Shown here in pieces: positions 10,614 to 20,711 of a stretch of 64,000 nucleotides of DNA. The stretch is from assembly GCF_001750165.1 (NCBI RefSeq), contig NZ_CP015411.1, forward strand, positions 4,646,001-4,710,000, written 5' to 3'. The first letter of the stretch is position 1; each line of letters starts with the position of its first letter. A program made the translations under genes and the position numbers. Under the pieces are notes generated by a model. That model was not told the DNA's origin and ran no database searches. It saw only the letters and a list, made by a program, of their open reading frames with translations. The DNA is from Pseudoalteromonas luteoviolacea (lineage in GTDB: Bacteria > Pseudomonadota > Gammaproteobacteria > Enterobacterales > Alteromonadaceae).

Positions 10614-13600
10614 TTATTCGCTCAGCAGCTGTTCTTCAATTAAGAAAGTAAGATTGTCTAAGTTAGGATCTTCGAAGAACGTGGCGGGCTCTATCTCAAC
10701 AGCAAACTGCTGTTTGACCTTGGCCAACATTTGAATGGCTATCAGCGAGTCGCCGCCAAGCTCAAACAAATTATCAAAAATACCAATTTCGTCAAAACCT
10801 AAGAACTCACTCCAAATCGCTGCCAATTGCAGTTCAAGCTCGCTTTCTGGGGCTTCAAACTCGGTATCAAGATCTGGACGTTTGTGCCCTTTTGGCGCAG
10901 CAGATTTTGCCTGCATTAACTTTTCAGTCAGCTCTGCCACCTTATCTGCACGGGCCTGCCAAGACAGGCTTGCAGCATAAATTTGCGGCGCCTGCGATTG
11001 GCTAATACCATCCAATAAGGTTTTGGCCGCCAGCTCATCAATACCAAAGTCTTCACCGACACTGTGACCCGCTGCCATGCCGATATTAGCCCAAGCATCC
11101 CAATTCACCGATTGCACCAAAAATGGCTGAGGCTGCATCGCTACGGCATCAAGGTAACTGTTGGCAGCACAGTAATCACTCTGGCCTAGCGCGCCCAAAA
11201 CTGACGCCAAAGATGAGCATAAAATCATCCGCTCTAGCTGATGTGACTTAAACGCAGCTAATAAATTATCTGTACCGCGGATTTTCGCTGCCATGCTGTG
11301 CGCTGCTTGCTCAGAGGTCATTTGAGCCAGCATGCCACCACCCGGTAAGCCTGCGGCGTGGATCACCTGAGTAATGCGGCCCAATGATTGCTCTGCATGA
11401 CTAATGGCAACATTCAGACTCGCAATATCTAATACATCAGCAGTCACCACTGCAACGCGCGCACCAGCTTCTTGAAGTGCTTGCAGTGCGTGGATCTGAC
11501 CTATCAGCTTGCTGTCGGTGTGCTCATCGACAAGCAAGGCAGGCCACTGCTCGCTGTCAGGGAATTCTGCGCGGGTTTGCAGCATCAAGGCATGACCTTG
11601 TGCAGCCAATAACTTAGCTAACACCAAGCCCACACCACCAAGACCCCCTGTGATAAAGGTCACTGGCGACGACGCAGTATTCGCCGCAATCTCTGTTTGC
11701 GGTAAGACCTGCTCAGTTAACACAAAGCGCTGACGACCTCGATAAGCAATTTCTTTTGCTTCATTGGCCATATCTGCAACCACTTGCGCCGCAATGTGTG
11801 ACTGAGCGCTGTCGCGCTGCGCGGTGGTGATTTCTCGCAGCTGGCAATCAATAGCAGTTTGCTCCATGCCAATCACCCGCGTGATCCCAAGCGCTGTGGC
11901 CCTGTCCGCCGATATTTGCTCATCTCCTAATACGCTGAATAATTCACTGGCCACCACAGTCCACTGCAATGTGCCCTGACTCAATAGCCATTTGGCCAGC
12001 GGTAATAACTGCTGATAACCACACCCTGACTCATCAAGCAAACGACAATCCACAATGCGCGTAAAGCTCTGCTGCTCATAAAGCGCTGTTAATTGATTGG
12101 CGTCTTGACAATCCAAACGATATTGACCTTGCTCAAGGGAGACAAATTCATCCCCTTGCCATGCCACGATCACCTCTGCGCCTTTTGTTCTGAGTTCATT
12201 GGTCAGCTGCGACAGTATTGGCGCATCCGTCGCAATCACGAGTACCTTTTCACCGTTGAACTGGCTGAGCACAGAGATTGTATTCAATTGCTGCTGCCAA
12301 ACTGGCGCTAATAATTCAGGGCCTGTGCTGTGTGCTTGTGTCGTCACTGGTGCTGTGCTGTGTGTCGCATCAATCCAATATTCAGTACTATCAAACTGAT
12401 ATGCCGGAAAGGCCATCTCTAACCCATGTGGATTCGATGACACCACAGACCAATCGATCGCCACACCCAATTGCCACAGTTTTGCCAGTGTTTTCACACA
12501 AGGTGGAATAGGCGCTTTTAAATCGCGCGCATGGGCAATGGAATTAAGCACCGTAATATCATCTGCAATCGACTGCTTGGCCAACTTTTGGAGCGTATCA
12601 CCAGGGCCTGCCTCAACAAGTACATTGCACTTGGCTGCCAATGTTTTCACGCCATCAACAAAATTCACTGCTTGGCGAATATGGTCTAGCCAATACTGTG
12701 TTGAAGTCGCTTGCTCTGGCGAGATCCAAGTCCCTGTTACGTTTGACACAAATGGCGTTTGCGGTGCATTCAATTGCACAGTATTTAATACTTCAGCAAA
12801 TTCACCCAACACAGGCTCAGTCAAATGGCTGTGGAAAGCGTGCGACACATGCAAACGCGTGACGCTGATATCGGCGGCTTTGAGCTCAGTTTGCAGCGCC
12901 TTAATGGCTTCTTTAGACCCCGCCACAACAGTGTTGGTCGGGCTATTACACGCTGCGATATCCAGTTGTGCATTTAAATACGGCTGTAAACTTGGCGCAT
13001 CACTCATCACAGATAACATGGCACCCGGTGCCATTTTTTGTAGCGCTTCGCCGCGGGCCGTCACCAATTTCACAGCGGTATCTAAGCTCATCACCTCACT
13101 GAGACACGCAGCCACATATTCACCAATACTGTGACCAAGCATAGCCTCGATGTGTATGCCATGAGCCTGATAACATTTGGCCATGGCATAGGCGACGACA
13201 AATAAAGCAGGCTGAGTCACACGGGTTTGACCTAGCAACTGGTTGGCTGCCAAAAGCTCATCATCGTTGGGGGTAAATACGCGGCGTAATTCATCTTGCA
13301 AGGTGCTATCAAATAAAGCGATGACATCATCAAACTGGGCTTTAAATTCAGGCATATGTTCAAGCAAAGGCTTAGCCATGGTCACATACTGCGACCCTTG
13401 TCCTGAAAACATCAGCGCCACTTGCACAGCGCCCGCTTTATCGCCAGCGACATCACGAACTAGCAGTTGCTGCGCCTGCTCTGCGTTATCTACTACTAGG
13501 GCATGACGCACAGCCTGAGCGGTACGGTTATGCTGCGATTGTGCTGCGATAAGTGCTAAATCATCTGGATTTTGCTGTAATTTGATAACCAGCGCTTGGC

Positions 13601-14981
13601 GCTGGGCTTCCAGCGCTGACTGCGAGTTCGCAGACACAGGTAAAATGTGCCAAGGTGATGTATAACTGTGCTGCGTCTCATTTGCTCTGTATTCTTCTAA
13701 AATCACATGGGCATTGGTGCCGCCCATCCCCAGTGAACTCACCGCCGCTCGGCGCACTGAGTCACTTTCCCATGGAGTCAATGTGGTATTGACATAAAAT
13801 GGGCTATTCGCAAAGTCGATTTTGCTGTTCAGTGGCTCACAGTGCAAACTGGGTGGTAGCGTTTTGTGACGCAGTGCTTGCACCGCTTTAATTAAACCGG
13901 TTACACCCGCCGCTGAATCAAGATGACCTATATTGGCTTTAATGGAACCGATGGCAATTTGCTGCTTGTCGCATTCTCCATAGGCGCGGCTCAGCGCAGC
14001 GATTTCGATCGGGTCGCCTAAGGTTGTGCCCGTGCCATGAGTTTCAATGTAGCCCACTGAGCTTGGCTCGATATCGGCAAATTCCAGTGCCGCTTCAATG
14101 GCACTCGCTTGTCCTGTGACACTTGGTGCGGTGTAACCGACCTTCTCTTTGCCATCGTTGTTGATTGCGGACCCTTTGATCACGGCCAGTATATGGTCGC
14201 CCGCTTCAATGGCATCTTCTACACGCTTCAGCACCACAGCGGCACTGCCGCTACCAATCAAAATGCCATCCGCCTGCTCACCAAATGCGCTCAGTTGGCC
14301 AGAGGGTGATAAACTGCCGCCAGTCGGCGCATGATAACCTTGCTCGTTGTTTAAATTTAACCACACACCACCAGCAAGGGCCGAGTCGCACTCATAGTTT
14401 TGCAGTGAACGACACGCCATGTGCACCGCCACCAAAGACGTTGAACATGCTGTTTGCACGGTCACCGCCGGACCCGTTAAATCCAACTCATAACTGATGC
14501 GCGTTGCCAATGAGTCTTTATCGTTACCATTGGTCAGTGCCAGTAAACTGGTGATATCTTGCTGTGAATCACCCAATAAGTTTTGCAATAAATACGCAGT
14601 CACACCGCAACCAGCGAATACACCGGTAAAATTACTGGTGTCAGTGGTAATCCCAGCATGTTCTAAGGCATGCCAACAGGTTTGCAAAAATACCCGTTGC
14701 TGTGGGTCAAGCTGCGCCGCTTCTTTAGGGGTATAGCCAAAAAATGCCGCGTCGAATTGCGCCATCCCCGCAAAAGGAATACCACGTTTAATGTAATCCG
14801 GATGCGCAAGGTCTTCATCGCTGACGCCCGCCGCCTTTAAGCTGTTGTCATCAAATGTTTTGACGGCGCAGTGGCCATCTCTGACATTTTGCCAAAGTTG
14901 ATCAACATCATCGGCATCTGGAAAACGGCCAGCCATACCGACGATGGCAATATCTAGTTCGCTGTAATTACTCTCTGACAT
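10614..14981 (-). CDS. Single-module type I PKS, KS-AT-KR-ACP
   Basis: A 1,455-residue polyketide synthase module that adds one malonate unit to the chain from the upstream NRPS. The ketosynthase shows ACSTS with catalytic Cys near residue 179 and HGTGT near 315. The acyltransferase shows GHSIGE (Ser about 618), and its HAFH motif suggests malonyl-CoA. The ketoreductase has the Rossmann motif TGGLGGVG (about 1107) and the SDY...N catalytic region. The carrier protein has GGDSL (Ser about 1410). No dehydratase or enoylreductase is visible, so a beta-hydroxy product is expected. The ATG lies 2 bases after the stop of the upstream gene, so the two are probably translated together. The N-terminus (MSESNYSELD) and C-terminus (EEQLLSE) are acidic, opposite to the basic tails of both partner NRPSs. 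Confidence 0.95.
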   Translation of the reverse strand: MSESNYSELDIAIVGMAGRFPDADDVDQLWQNVRDGHCAVKTFDDNSLKAAGVSDEDLAHPDYIKRGIPFAGMAQFDAAFFGYTPKEAAQLDPQQRVFLQTCWHALEHAGITTDTSNFTGVFAGCGVTAYLLQNLLGDSQQDITSLLALTNGNDKDSLATRISYELDLTGPAVTVQTACSTSLVAVHMACRSLQNYECDSALAGGVWLNLNNEQGYHAPTGGSLSPSGQLSAFGEQADGILIGSGSAAVVLKRVEDAIEAGDHILAVIKGSAINNDGKEKVGYTAPSVTGQASAIEAALEFADIEPSSVGYIETHGTGTTLGDPIEIAALSRAYGECDKQQIAIGSIKANIGHLDSAAGVTGLIKAVQALRHKTLPPSLHCEPLNSKIDFANSPFYVNTTLTPWESDSVRRAAVSSLGMGGTNAHVILEEYRANETQHSYTSPWHILPVSANSQSALEAQRQALVIKLQQNPDDLALIAAQSQHNRTAQAVRHALVVDNAEQAQQLLVRDVAGDKAGAVQVALMFSGQGSQYVTMAKPLLEHMPEFKAQFDDVIALFDSTLQDELRRVFTPNDDELLAANQLLGQTRVTQPALFVVAYAMAKCYQAHGIHIEAMLGHSIGEYVAACLSEVMSLDTAVKLVTARGEALQKMAPGAMLSVMSDAPSLQPYLNAQLDIAACNSPTNTVVAGSKEAIKALQTELKAADISVTRLHVSHAFHSHLTEPVLGEFAEVLNTVQLNAPQTPFVSNVTGTWISPEQATSTQYWLDHIRQAVNFVDGVKTLAAKCNVLVEAGPGDTLQKLAKQSIADDITVLNSIAHARDLKAPIPPCVKTLAKLWQLGVAIDWSVVSSNPHGLEMAFPAYQFDSTEYWIDATHSTAPVTTQAHSTGPELLAPVWQQQLNTISVLSQFNGEKVLVIATDAPILSQLTNELRTKGAEVIVAWQGDEFVSLEQGQYRLDCQDANQLTALYEQQSFTRIVDCRLLDESGCGYQQLLPLAKWLLSQGTLQWTVVASELFSVLGDEQISADRATALGITRVIGMEQTAIDCQLREITTAQRDSAQSHIAAQVVADMANEAKEIAYRGRQRFVLTEQVLPQTEIAANTASSPVTFITGGLGGVGLVLAKLLAAQGHALMLQTRAEFPDSEQWPALLVDEHTDSKLIGQIHALQALQEAGARVAVVTADVLDIASLNVAISHAEQSLGRITQVIHAAGLPGGGMLAQMTSEQAAHSMAAKIRGTDNLLAAFKSHQLERMILCSSLASVLGALGQSDYCAANSYLDAVAMQPQPFLVQSVNWDAWANIGMAAGHSVGEDFGIDELAAKTLLDGISQSQAPQIYAASLSWQARADKVAELTEKLMQAKSAAPKGHKRPDLDTEFEAPESELELQLAAIWSEFLGFDEIGIFDNLFELGGDSLIAIQMLAKVKQQFAVEIEPATFFEDPNLDNLTFLIEEQLLSE

Positions 14982-14983
14982 GA

Positions 14984-17900
14984 TTAAGATTCTCTTGCTT
15001 TTCTTTTACGCGCGGCAATCGCGCCCATGCCGCGTTTTTGTTTCGCGCCACTTGGTTTTTTAGGGGTAACAGGGGCTGTATTTGACTGCGCACCGCCAAG
15101 CAATGTCGCCAAGCTGGCAATACTTGGATGCGCAAACAACTCTGTCATTTGTAAATTTGGATATTGAAGCTTTAACTCTTCATACACCGCCATCAGTAAT
15201 AGCGAATGTCCGCCCACATCAAAAAAGTTGGCGTGACGATCGATATCTGGGGTTTTAAGGTGTTTTTGCCAGATCTCGGCAATGGCGCGCTCAGTGTCGT
15301 TTTGCGCAAGCTCCACGGCTTTTGCCACACGCTCAATTTTAGGCAGCTGATTGCGCTCCAACTTGCCGCTGGCGTTTACTGGCAGTGTTTCCAGCACCAG
15401 AATATCGCTAGGCACCATGTATGCAGGCATGCGCTCACCCAGCGCCCTTTTTAACTTATCGGCAAATCCTGCATCGCTGTATTTACCACTTTGAATATAA
15501 GCGATTAAACCCAACCCATGCGCTTGCTGCTCCGTCACCACAACCGCCATCTCTACATCAGGTAATTGGCTCAAGTGCTGCTCAATTTCACCTAGCTCAA
15601 CACGAAAACCACGAATTTTCACCTGATGATCGTTGCGTCCGTGATACATCAAGGCCTCGCCTTGCCAGCTGACCATATCACCAGTGGCATACATACGCGC
15701 GCCATCGTCGCTAAATGGATCCGCAATAAAGCGTGTCGCTGTCATTTCCGGCTGTGCCCAGTAGCCACGCGCTAAAATATCACCACCTACAAACAACTGA
15801 CCCACTTGACCATGGGGGACTGTCTCCAAGTTGTCATCAAGGATATACAGTTTGCGTCCGGCTAAAGCGTGACCCAGAGGGACTGACTGATTCTCTTGGC
15901 CATGCGCGGTAAAATCTTGGCAAGGGTGGATTGCCGCTTCGACGACGATTTCCGTCGGGCCATAGGTATTAAGTAGTCGTACCTGCGACAAACCTGTGTT
16001 TTGCCAGTCTTGAATACCCGCCACAGACATGGCCTCGCCGCCTGAGTGAACTTGTCTTAATTTAGGTAAGACCAATGCGGCTTGCTGCGCTTTACGCGCC
16101 CAACTGGCGCTGATACTGCGCCAATACGCAGCGCTTAAATCCATCACCGCTACATTATGCTTTTGTGCCTGCTGATAAAGGGTATCAGCATCCCACAAGG
16201 CATCGCCGCGCAGTAATACCGCAGCACCCACAGCCCATGTTGGGAAGAGCTGCTCAACAAACGCATCAAAGTTCGCTGTGGCAAATTGCAGCACGACATC
16301 ATCCGCTTGTAAGTTGATAAACTGCTTGGCCGACTCGATATAACGAGACAATGCGCCTAACTCAATGGCAACGCCTTTGGCTTTGCCAGTCGAGCCAGAG
16401 GTATAATTGAGGTATGCGGTTTGCTGACAATGGCATGCTACTTCTGGCGCCCCCGTATTGAGATGGTGCTCTCCCAAAAGGATTTGTGGCGACAATAACA
16501 TGCCGTCAAATGTGACCGTCAGTTCGGTGTCATCACTGAGTATGGCTTGGCAGCCACTGTCAGTGAGCATATGCTGCAACTTATCCGCTGGGAATTGCTT
16601 ATCGAGCGGCAAATAAGCGGCCCCCGCTTTAAGACATGCCAACGTGCTTGCCAGCATCAGTGGCTTTCTGCTTTGCATCACACCAACGACAGATTCCGTG
16701 CTTAAGCCTTTTGCCACTAAGCCATGAGCTAGGCGGTTTGAGGTCAGCTCAAGCCACTCATAGCTATAGTGCTGATCGTTATAAATCACCGCAGTGCGCG
16801 CAGGCTCAGAGTGCGCAATCTCACTGATGGCATCTAACCAAGATGTATCCGGTAATGTTACCGCTGTGCCCTGACCTTGAGCGATCACCTGTGTTTTTTG
16901 CGTATGGGTCGCTAAATTGCCTATCGCTGTCGTCGGCTCAGCCACCGCATTGCGCAGTAAAGTATTGAAGGCAAGCACCACCGACTGCATATATTCGGCG
17001 TCAAATAGGGCTGCGTTATATTGGAACTCCAACAATAAGGCACCATCATTTAACAAACGCGAGTCTATGCTCAAATCAAACTGAGCTTGCGATTGCAGTG
17101 CCACCACTTTATCCACCGCAACGCCAGACAAGTCAAGCGCTTGCTGCACATCCTGCTCAAGGTGGTTAAACATCACCTGAAATAGCGGATTTTGCCCTAG
17201 GCTACGATCTGGGTTGAGTGTTTCAACTAATTTTTCAAACGGTAAATCCTGATTTTGTTGTGCCGCAATCACCTGCTCTTTGGTTGCCGCTAACACCTCA
17301 ACAAAGCTTTGCTGTGCAGACAATGTATTGCGCTGAACCAGAGTATTGATGAAAAAACCCACCAAAGAATGCAACTCTGAATAGCGACGATTCGCCACCG
17401 GCACGCCAATGCGCGGCGTGTGTTTGCCAGCATAGCGGTAGAAAAACACCTGCAAGCTACTGAGCAATAACATGAATAAACTTGCACCATGGCGATGCGC
17501 AAGCGCTTGAAGCTGCTCAACTTCTTGATAAGACAGTTGTAGTGTTTGACTTTGCATCGGCGCAGGACCGTTAGGTTGCCTGACATGCTGTGGCGTAAGT
17601 AGCTCTTCATCATCACTGCCTTGCAACAATTGCTGCCAATACGAGAGCTGGCTATGCGCGTCGGCACTGGATAACCACTGCTGCTGCCAAGCGGCAAAAT
17701 CACCATAATTAATCGTCTGCGGTATGCGGGCTAACGTCTTATTCTCCACAAGCAACTGATAAGAGTGGCTGATATTCGCAAGAATGAGATCAAAACTCCA
17801 AGCATCACTGGCGATATGGTGCATCACCAGCACCAATTCAAAGCGACCTTCTGCACGTTTTAACAGCGCAGCTCTCAAGTTTTCGCCTTTTTCCAGCGCA

Positions 17901-20233
17901 AATGGTTGCTGATAAAATGCCTCATTCCATGCTGTAATCTCCGTGTCAGACTGCCCAGTCACATCAAGCGACTGCCAGTTCAGCGGCTGCTCGGTTAAGC
18001 GCTGCTGCCATTGTCCGTCTTGATCTTTCACATACGCATGTCGCAAGGCGCCCTGCTGCTCTAACACCTGTTTAAGCGCAGTTTGTAAGTGCGTGTCGAT
18101 GACATCCCCATGCAGCGTTAAGCTGGCACCAATATGATATGCGCTACTTGTAGGCTCAAGTTGCCATAAGAACAATTGCCTTTGTTGCTGTGCGCTCAGT
18201 GGATAAGCGGTTTGGGCCAGTGCAGGGATCGCCACTTGATGTGCTTTGGTGTTGATACTCTCTCGTACCAGTTGACAAAAATCAGTAAATTTATGCGCTG
18301 CAAACACCGCTGTCGGATCAATTTGGCACTCGCATGTCTCTTGTACCTTTGCCAGTAGCAAAGCGGCCTTAATCGAGCTGCCACCTAAAGCAAAAAAATC
18401 GGCATCATTGCTATTCACTGGATAGCGAAGCACCTCTTGCCACAACTCAGCTAAGGTATGTGTGAGGGTATCCCAGCCTTCCTGATCTTCACCGCCATGA
18501 CTGATGGATAGCTGCTGCAATTGAGCTAGGTTAAATACCCCGTAGGTCGCCAGCTTTTCCTCATTAAGTAATTTCATGCACGCGCTGCGCTGTAATTTAC
18601 CGCTGGAGGTTTTTGGCAATCCGCCTTGATCTAGTAGCACCACCAACTCAGGGCAATGACCAAATTGCTCAATGATAAAATCTCTGATAATTTTTGCGCT
18701 TTGTTGCGCTGGCACCTCATTGCGATACACATTGGCGGTTTCAATGGCAATACCTATGCCTTCACCGCTTTCTTCGCTCGGTACCGGAAATGCCGAGACG
18801 CGACCTTGACGCACAAAGCTGATGGCACCTTCAATTGCACGCTCAATATCTTGTGGATAGACATTGTGACCATTCATGATGATCAAATCTTTTTGGCGAC
18901 CAGAAATGTAAAGTTGACCATCATGAATGTAACCAACATCCCCTGTGCGCAGCCAGCGCTTGCCTACGTGTTCAACAAATGTCTCTTGTGTGGCTTTATC
19001 ATTGCGCCAATACCCCAGTGCAATACTTGGACCGCTCGCCCAGATCTCACCAATACCGCCCTCTGCAACTTCATCAAAACTAGCTGAGCAGGTTATGCGC
19101 ACTTGGTGTTCACTGGCTGATACGCCACACCCCACCTGATGGCCATATTCTTCAGTGTCACGCGTATCTGCCACTTGCTGATACACCGCTTTACCCGATG
19201 CCAAGGCTTGATTATCAAATGCCTTAATGACCGCGCCCTGTGCAGGAATACTGCCAGTCACATATAAAGTGCCTTCGGCAAGACCATAACAGGGGTAAAG
19301 TGCCTTGCTATCAAAACCTTGCGCTGCATATTTGTTGGCAAAGTTCAGTAAGGTGTCGTGACGAATGGGCTCTGCACCGGAGAAAAACACCCGTAAACTG
19401 CTCAAGTCAATGTCTGCAATTTGCTTGTCTTTAATGCGCTCGATACACAGACGATAAGAAAAATCAGGGCCGCCACTGATGGTGGCGCGGTATTGGGAAA
19501 TCAACTGTAGCCAGCGCGCTGGGCGTTCCATAAAATAACGCGGTGAACACAAGATCAATTTAAAACCGGTATATATCGGTTGTAGTAACCCGCCAATCAA
19601 GCCCATGTCATGGAACAGTGGCAACCAGCTAACTATGATATCATCGCGACTGTTCTCTAGGCCCTCAGCAATGGCTTTTTCATTGGCAATCAAGTTGCCA
19701 TGACTGACCATTACCCCTTTGGGTTTTGCCGTTGAACCTGAGGTGTATTGTAAAAATGCAATGTCATCACTGCTGGCGGGGTAGCGCTCGACGTCTTCGA
19801 TTTGCTCACAAAACTCGTCAATCACCAGCATTTTACTGCCATTTACTTGCTCAACCAATGCCTCAACTGTGGCAGTATAGCGTGCTGTTGTCAGCACAAG
19901 TGCCGCTTCTGAATCTTCTGCAATCCCCACAGTACGCGCAATATGCTGGGCTTTGGTCGATTCTGGCGGAAAGCTAGGAATGGCAGTCACACCTAAATAC
20001 TGGCAAGCTAAAAAGCTGGTCACGTACTCAATGCCGGTATCCATCAAGATCAGCGCTCTGTCGCCTGCCACAACGTGATTTTTTAAATGGCTGGCCACCA
20101 TTAAGCTCTGTGCATACAGCTCTCCATAGCTCCATGGTGTGTGTGCTTTTTTATCAACACATACCAGCGCCGTTTTGTCTGGCTGCTGCGCAACATGCTG
20201 CGCTAAATGATCCATGATGGTAATGGCGTTCAT
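14984..20233 (-). CDS. FAAL-ACP-C-A-T loading NRPS
   Basis: A 1,749-residue starter protein. Residues 1 to about 575 are a fatty-acyl-AMP ligase (YTSGSTAKPKG near 162, then SWLPLFHDMGLIGG), which loads a fatty acid onto the following carrier (LGGSS, Ser about 619). A condensation domain (HHIASDAWS, about 805), an adenylation domain (YTSGSTGKAKG, about 1276) and a carrier (VGGHS, Ser about 1677) follow. The adenylation code reads DAEDHGTVE. Its three acidic positions suggest a basic amino acid; lysine is inferred from the alterobactin comparison, not from a known code. The last 35 residues are strongly basic and probably dock onto the PKS. The layout resembles PvdL, the acyl-loading enzyme of pyoverdine synthesis. 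Confidence 0.94.
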   Translation of the reverse strand: MNAITIMDHLAQHVAQQPDKTALVCVDKKAHTPWSYGELYAQSLMVASHLKNHVVAGDRALILMDTGIEYVTSFLACQYLGVTAIPSFPPESTKAQHIARTVGIAEDSEAALVLTTARYTATVEALVEQVNGSKMLVIDEFCEQIEDVERYPASSDDIAFLQYTSGSTAKPKGVMVSHGNLIANEKAIAEGLENSRDDIIVSWLPLFHDMGLIGGLLQPIYTGFKLILCSPRYFMERPARWLQLISQYRATISGGPDFSYRLCIERIKDKQIADIDLSSLRVFFSGAEPIRHDTLLNFANKYAAQGFDSKALYPCYGLAEGTLYVTGSIPAQGAVIKAFDNQALASGKAVYQQVADTRDTEEYGHQVGCGVSASEHQVRITCSASFDEVAEGGIGEIWASGPSIALGYWRNDKATQETFVEHVGKRWLRTGDVGYIHDGQLYISGRQKDLIIMNGHNVYPQDIERAIEGAISFVRQGRVSAFPVPSEESGEGIGIAIETANVYRNEVPAQQSAKIIRDFIIEQFGHCPELVVLLDQGGLPKTSSGKLQRSACMKLLNEEKLATYGVFNLAQLQQLSISHGGEDQEGWDTLTHTLAELWQEVLRYPVNSNDADFFALGGSSIKAALLLAKVQETCECQIDPTAVFAAHKFTDFCQLVRESINTKAHQVAIPALAQTAYPLSAQQQRQLFLWQLEPTSSAYHIGASLTLHGDVIDTHLQTALKQVLEQQGALRHAYVKDQDGQWQQRLTEQPLNWQSLDVTGQSDTEITAWNEAFYQQPFALEKGENLRAALLKRAEGRFELVLVMHHIASDAWSFDLILANISHSYQLLVENKTLARIPQTINYGDFAAWQQQWLSSADAHSQLSYWQQLLQGSDDEELLTPQHVRQPNGPAPMQSQTLQLSYQEVEQLQALAHRHGASLFMLLLSSLQVFFYRYAGKHTPRIGVPVANRRYSELHSLVGFFINTLVQRNTLSAQQSFVEVLAATKEQVIAAQQNQDLPFEKLVETLNPDRSLGQNPLFQVMFNHLEQDVQQALDLSGVAVDKVVALQSQAQFDLSIDSRLLNDGALLLEFQYNAALFDAEYMQSVVLAFNTLLRNAVAEPTTAIGNLATHTQKTQVIAQGQGTAVTLPDTSWLDAISEIAHSEPARTAVIYNDQHYSYEWLELTSNRLAHGLVAKGLSTESVVGVMQSRKPLMLASTLACLKAGAAYLPLDKQFPADKLQHMLTDSGCQAILSDDTELTVTFDGMLLSPQILLGEHHLNTGAPEVACHCQQTAYLNYTSGSTGKAKGVAIELGALSRYIESAKQFINLQADDVVLQFATANFDAFVEQLFPTWAVGAAVLLRGDALWDADTLYQQAQKHNVAVMDLSAAYWRSISASWARKAQQAALVLPKLRQVHSGGEAMSVAGIQDWQNTGLSQVRLLNTYGPTEIVVEAAIHPCQDFTAHGQENQSVPLGHALAGRKLYILDDNLETVPHGQVGQLFVGGDILARGYWAQPEMTATRFIADPFSDDGARMYATGDMVSWQGEALMYHGRNDHQVKIRGFRVELGEIEQHLSQLPDVEMAVVVTEQQAHGLGLIAYIQSGKYSDAGFADKLKRALGERMPAYMVPSDILVLETLPVNASGKLERNQLPKIERVAKAVELAQNDTERAIAEIWQKHLKTPDIDRHANFFDVGGHSLLLMAVYEELKLQYPNLQMTELFAHPSIASLATLLGGAQSNTAPVTPKKPSGAKQKRGMGAIAARKRKARES

Positions 20234-20451
20234 GATTTACTCCATGAGATATAACTAGCAATGCGCATCGTGTTTGGTGCTTTTACTGCTCACACTATGT
20301 CGAGAAAATGCTTAATGCGCTTAAGTAATTGAGTGTTGTATGGCGGGGTCCGCCTGATCGCAATATGAAGTGATAGCAGAGTCTACAAAGTCAGGATATG
20401 GCTTCGCCTAAATCACTGACTACCTGACTCACTCTCACTAATTGGCCTGAA

Positions 20452-20655
20452 CTATTGCACCATGGCTTGGCGTAAGCTTAACGGGCGCATATCAGTCCAA
20501 TGCGTTTTGATATGTTCAAGGCAAGTTGCTTTATCGCCACTCACACCTGTGTCTTGCCAGCCACCGGGTATCGTCTTGTAACTCGGCCATAAAGAGTATT
20601 GTTCTTCGTGGTTAATGATTACTTTAAAAGTGCCATTTTCGTTGTCAAAGCTCAT
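20452..20655 (-). CDS. MbtH-like protein
   Basis: A 67-residue MbtH family protein, a small chaperone needed by many NRPS adenylation domains. The signature residues are visible: NHEEQYSLWP, PGGW, CLEHI and WTDMRPLSLR. The ATG at 20655 is preferred over the GTG one codon upstream because GGAAAA is better spaced from it. It lies between the acylase gene and the loading NRPS, 218 bases ahead of the latter, and is separated from the acylase by a terminator. Confidence 0.95.
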   Translation of the reverse strand: MSFDNENGTFKVIINHEEQYSLWPSYKTIPGGWQDTGVSGDKATCLEHIKTHWTDMRPLSLRQAMVQ

Positions 20656-20673
20656 CACATTTTTCCAAAAATT

Positions 20674-20704
20674 AGACTGTCGCCACTGTGACGCGCGACA
20701 GTCT
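20674..20704 (-). terminator. Terminator after the acylase gene
   Basis: A perfect 10-bp inverted repeat (agactgtcgc at 20674-20683, gcgacagtct at 20695-20704) is followed on the minus strand by AATTTTTGG. It sits just past the acylase stop and directly ahead of mbtH, so acylase transcription should end here. Confidence 0.8.
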
Positions 20705-20711
20705 AGGATTT

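Noticed and set aside
12538..13134. Long plus-strand open frame inside the PKS gene
   Set aside because: It is antisense to the acyltransferase domain, has no ribosome-binding site and its composition mirrors the PKS codons.
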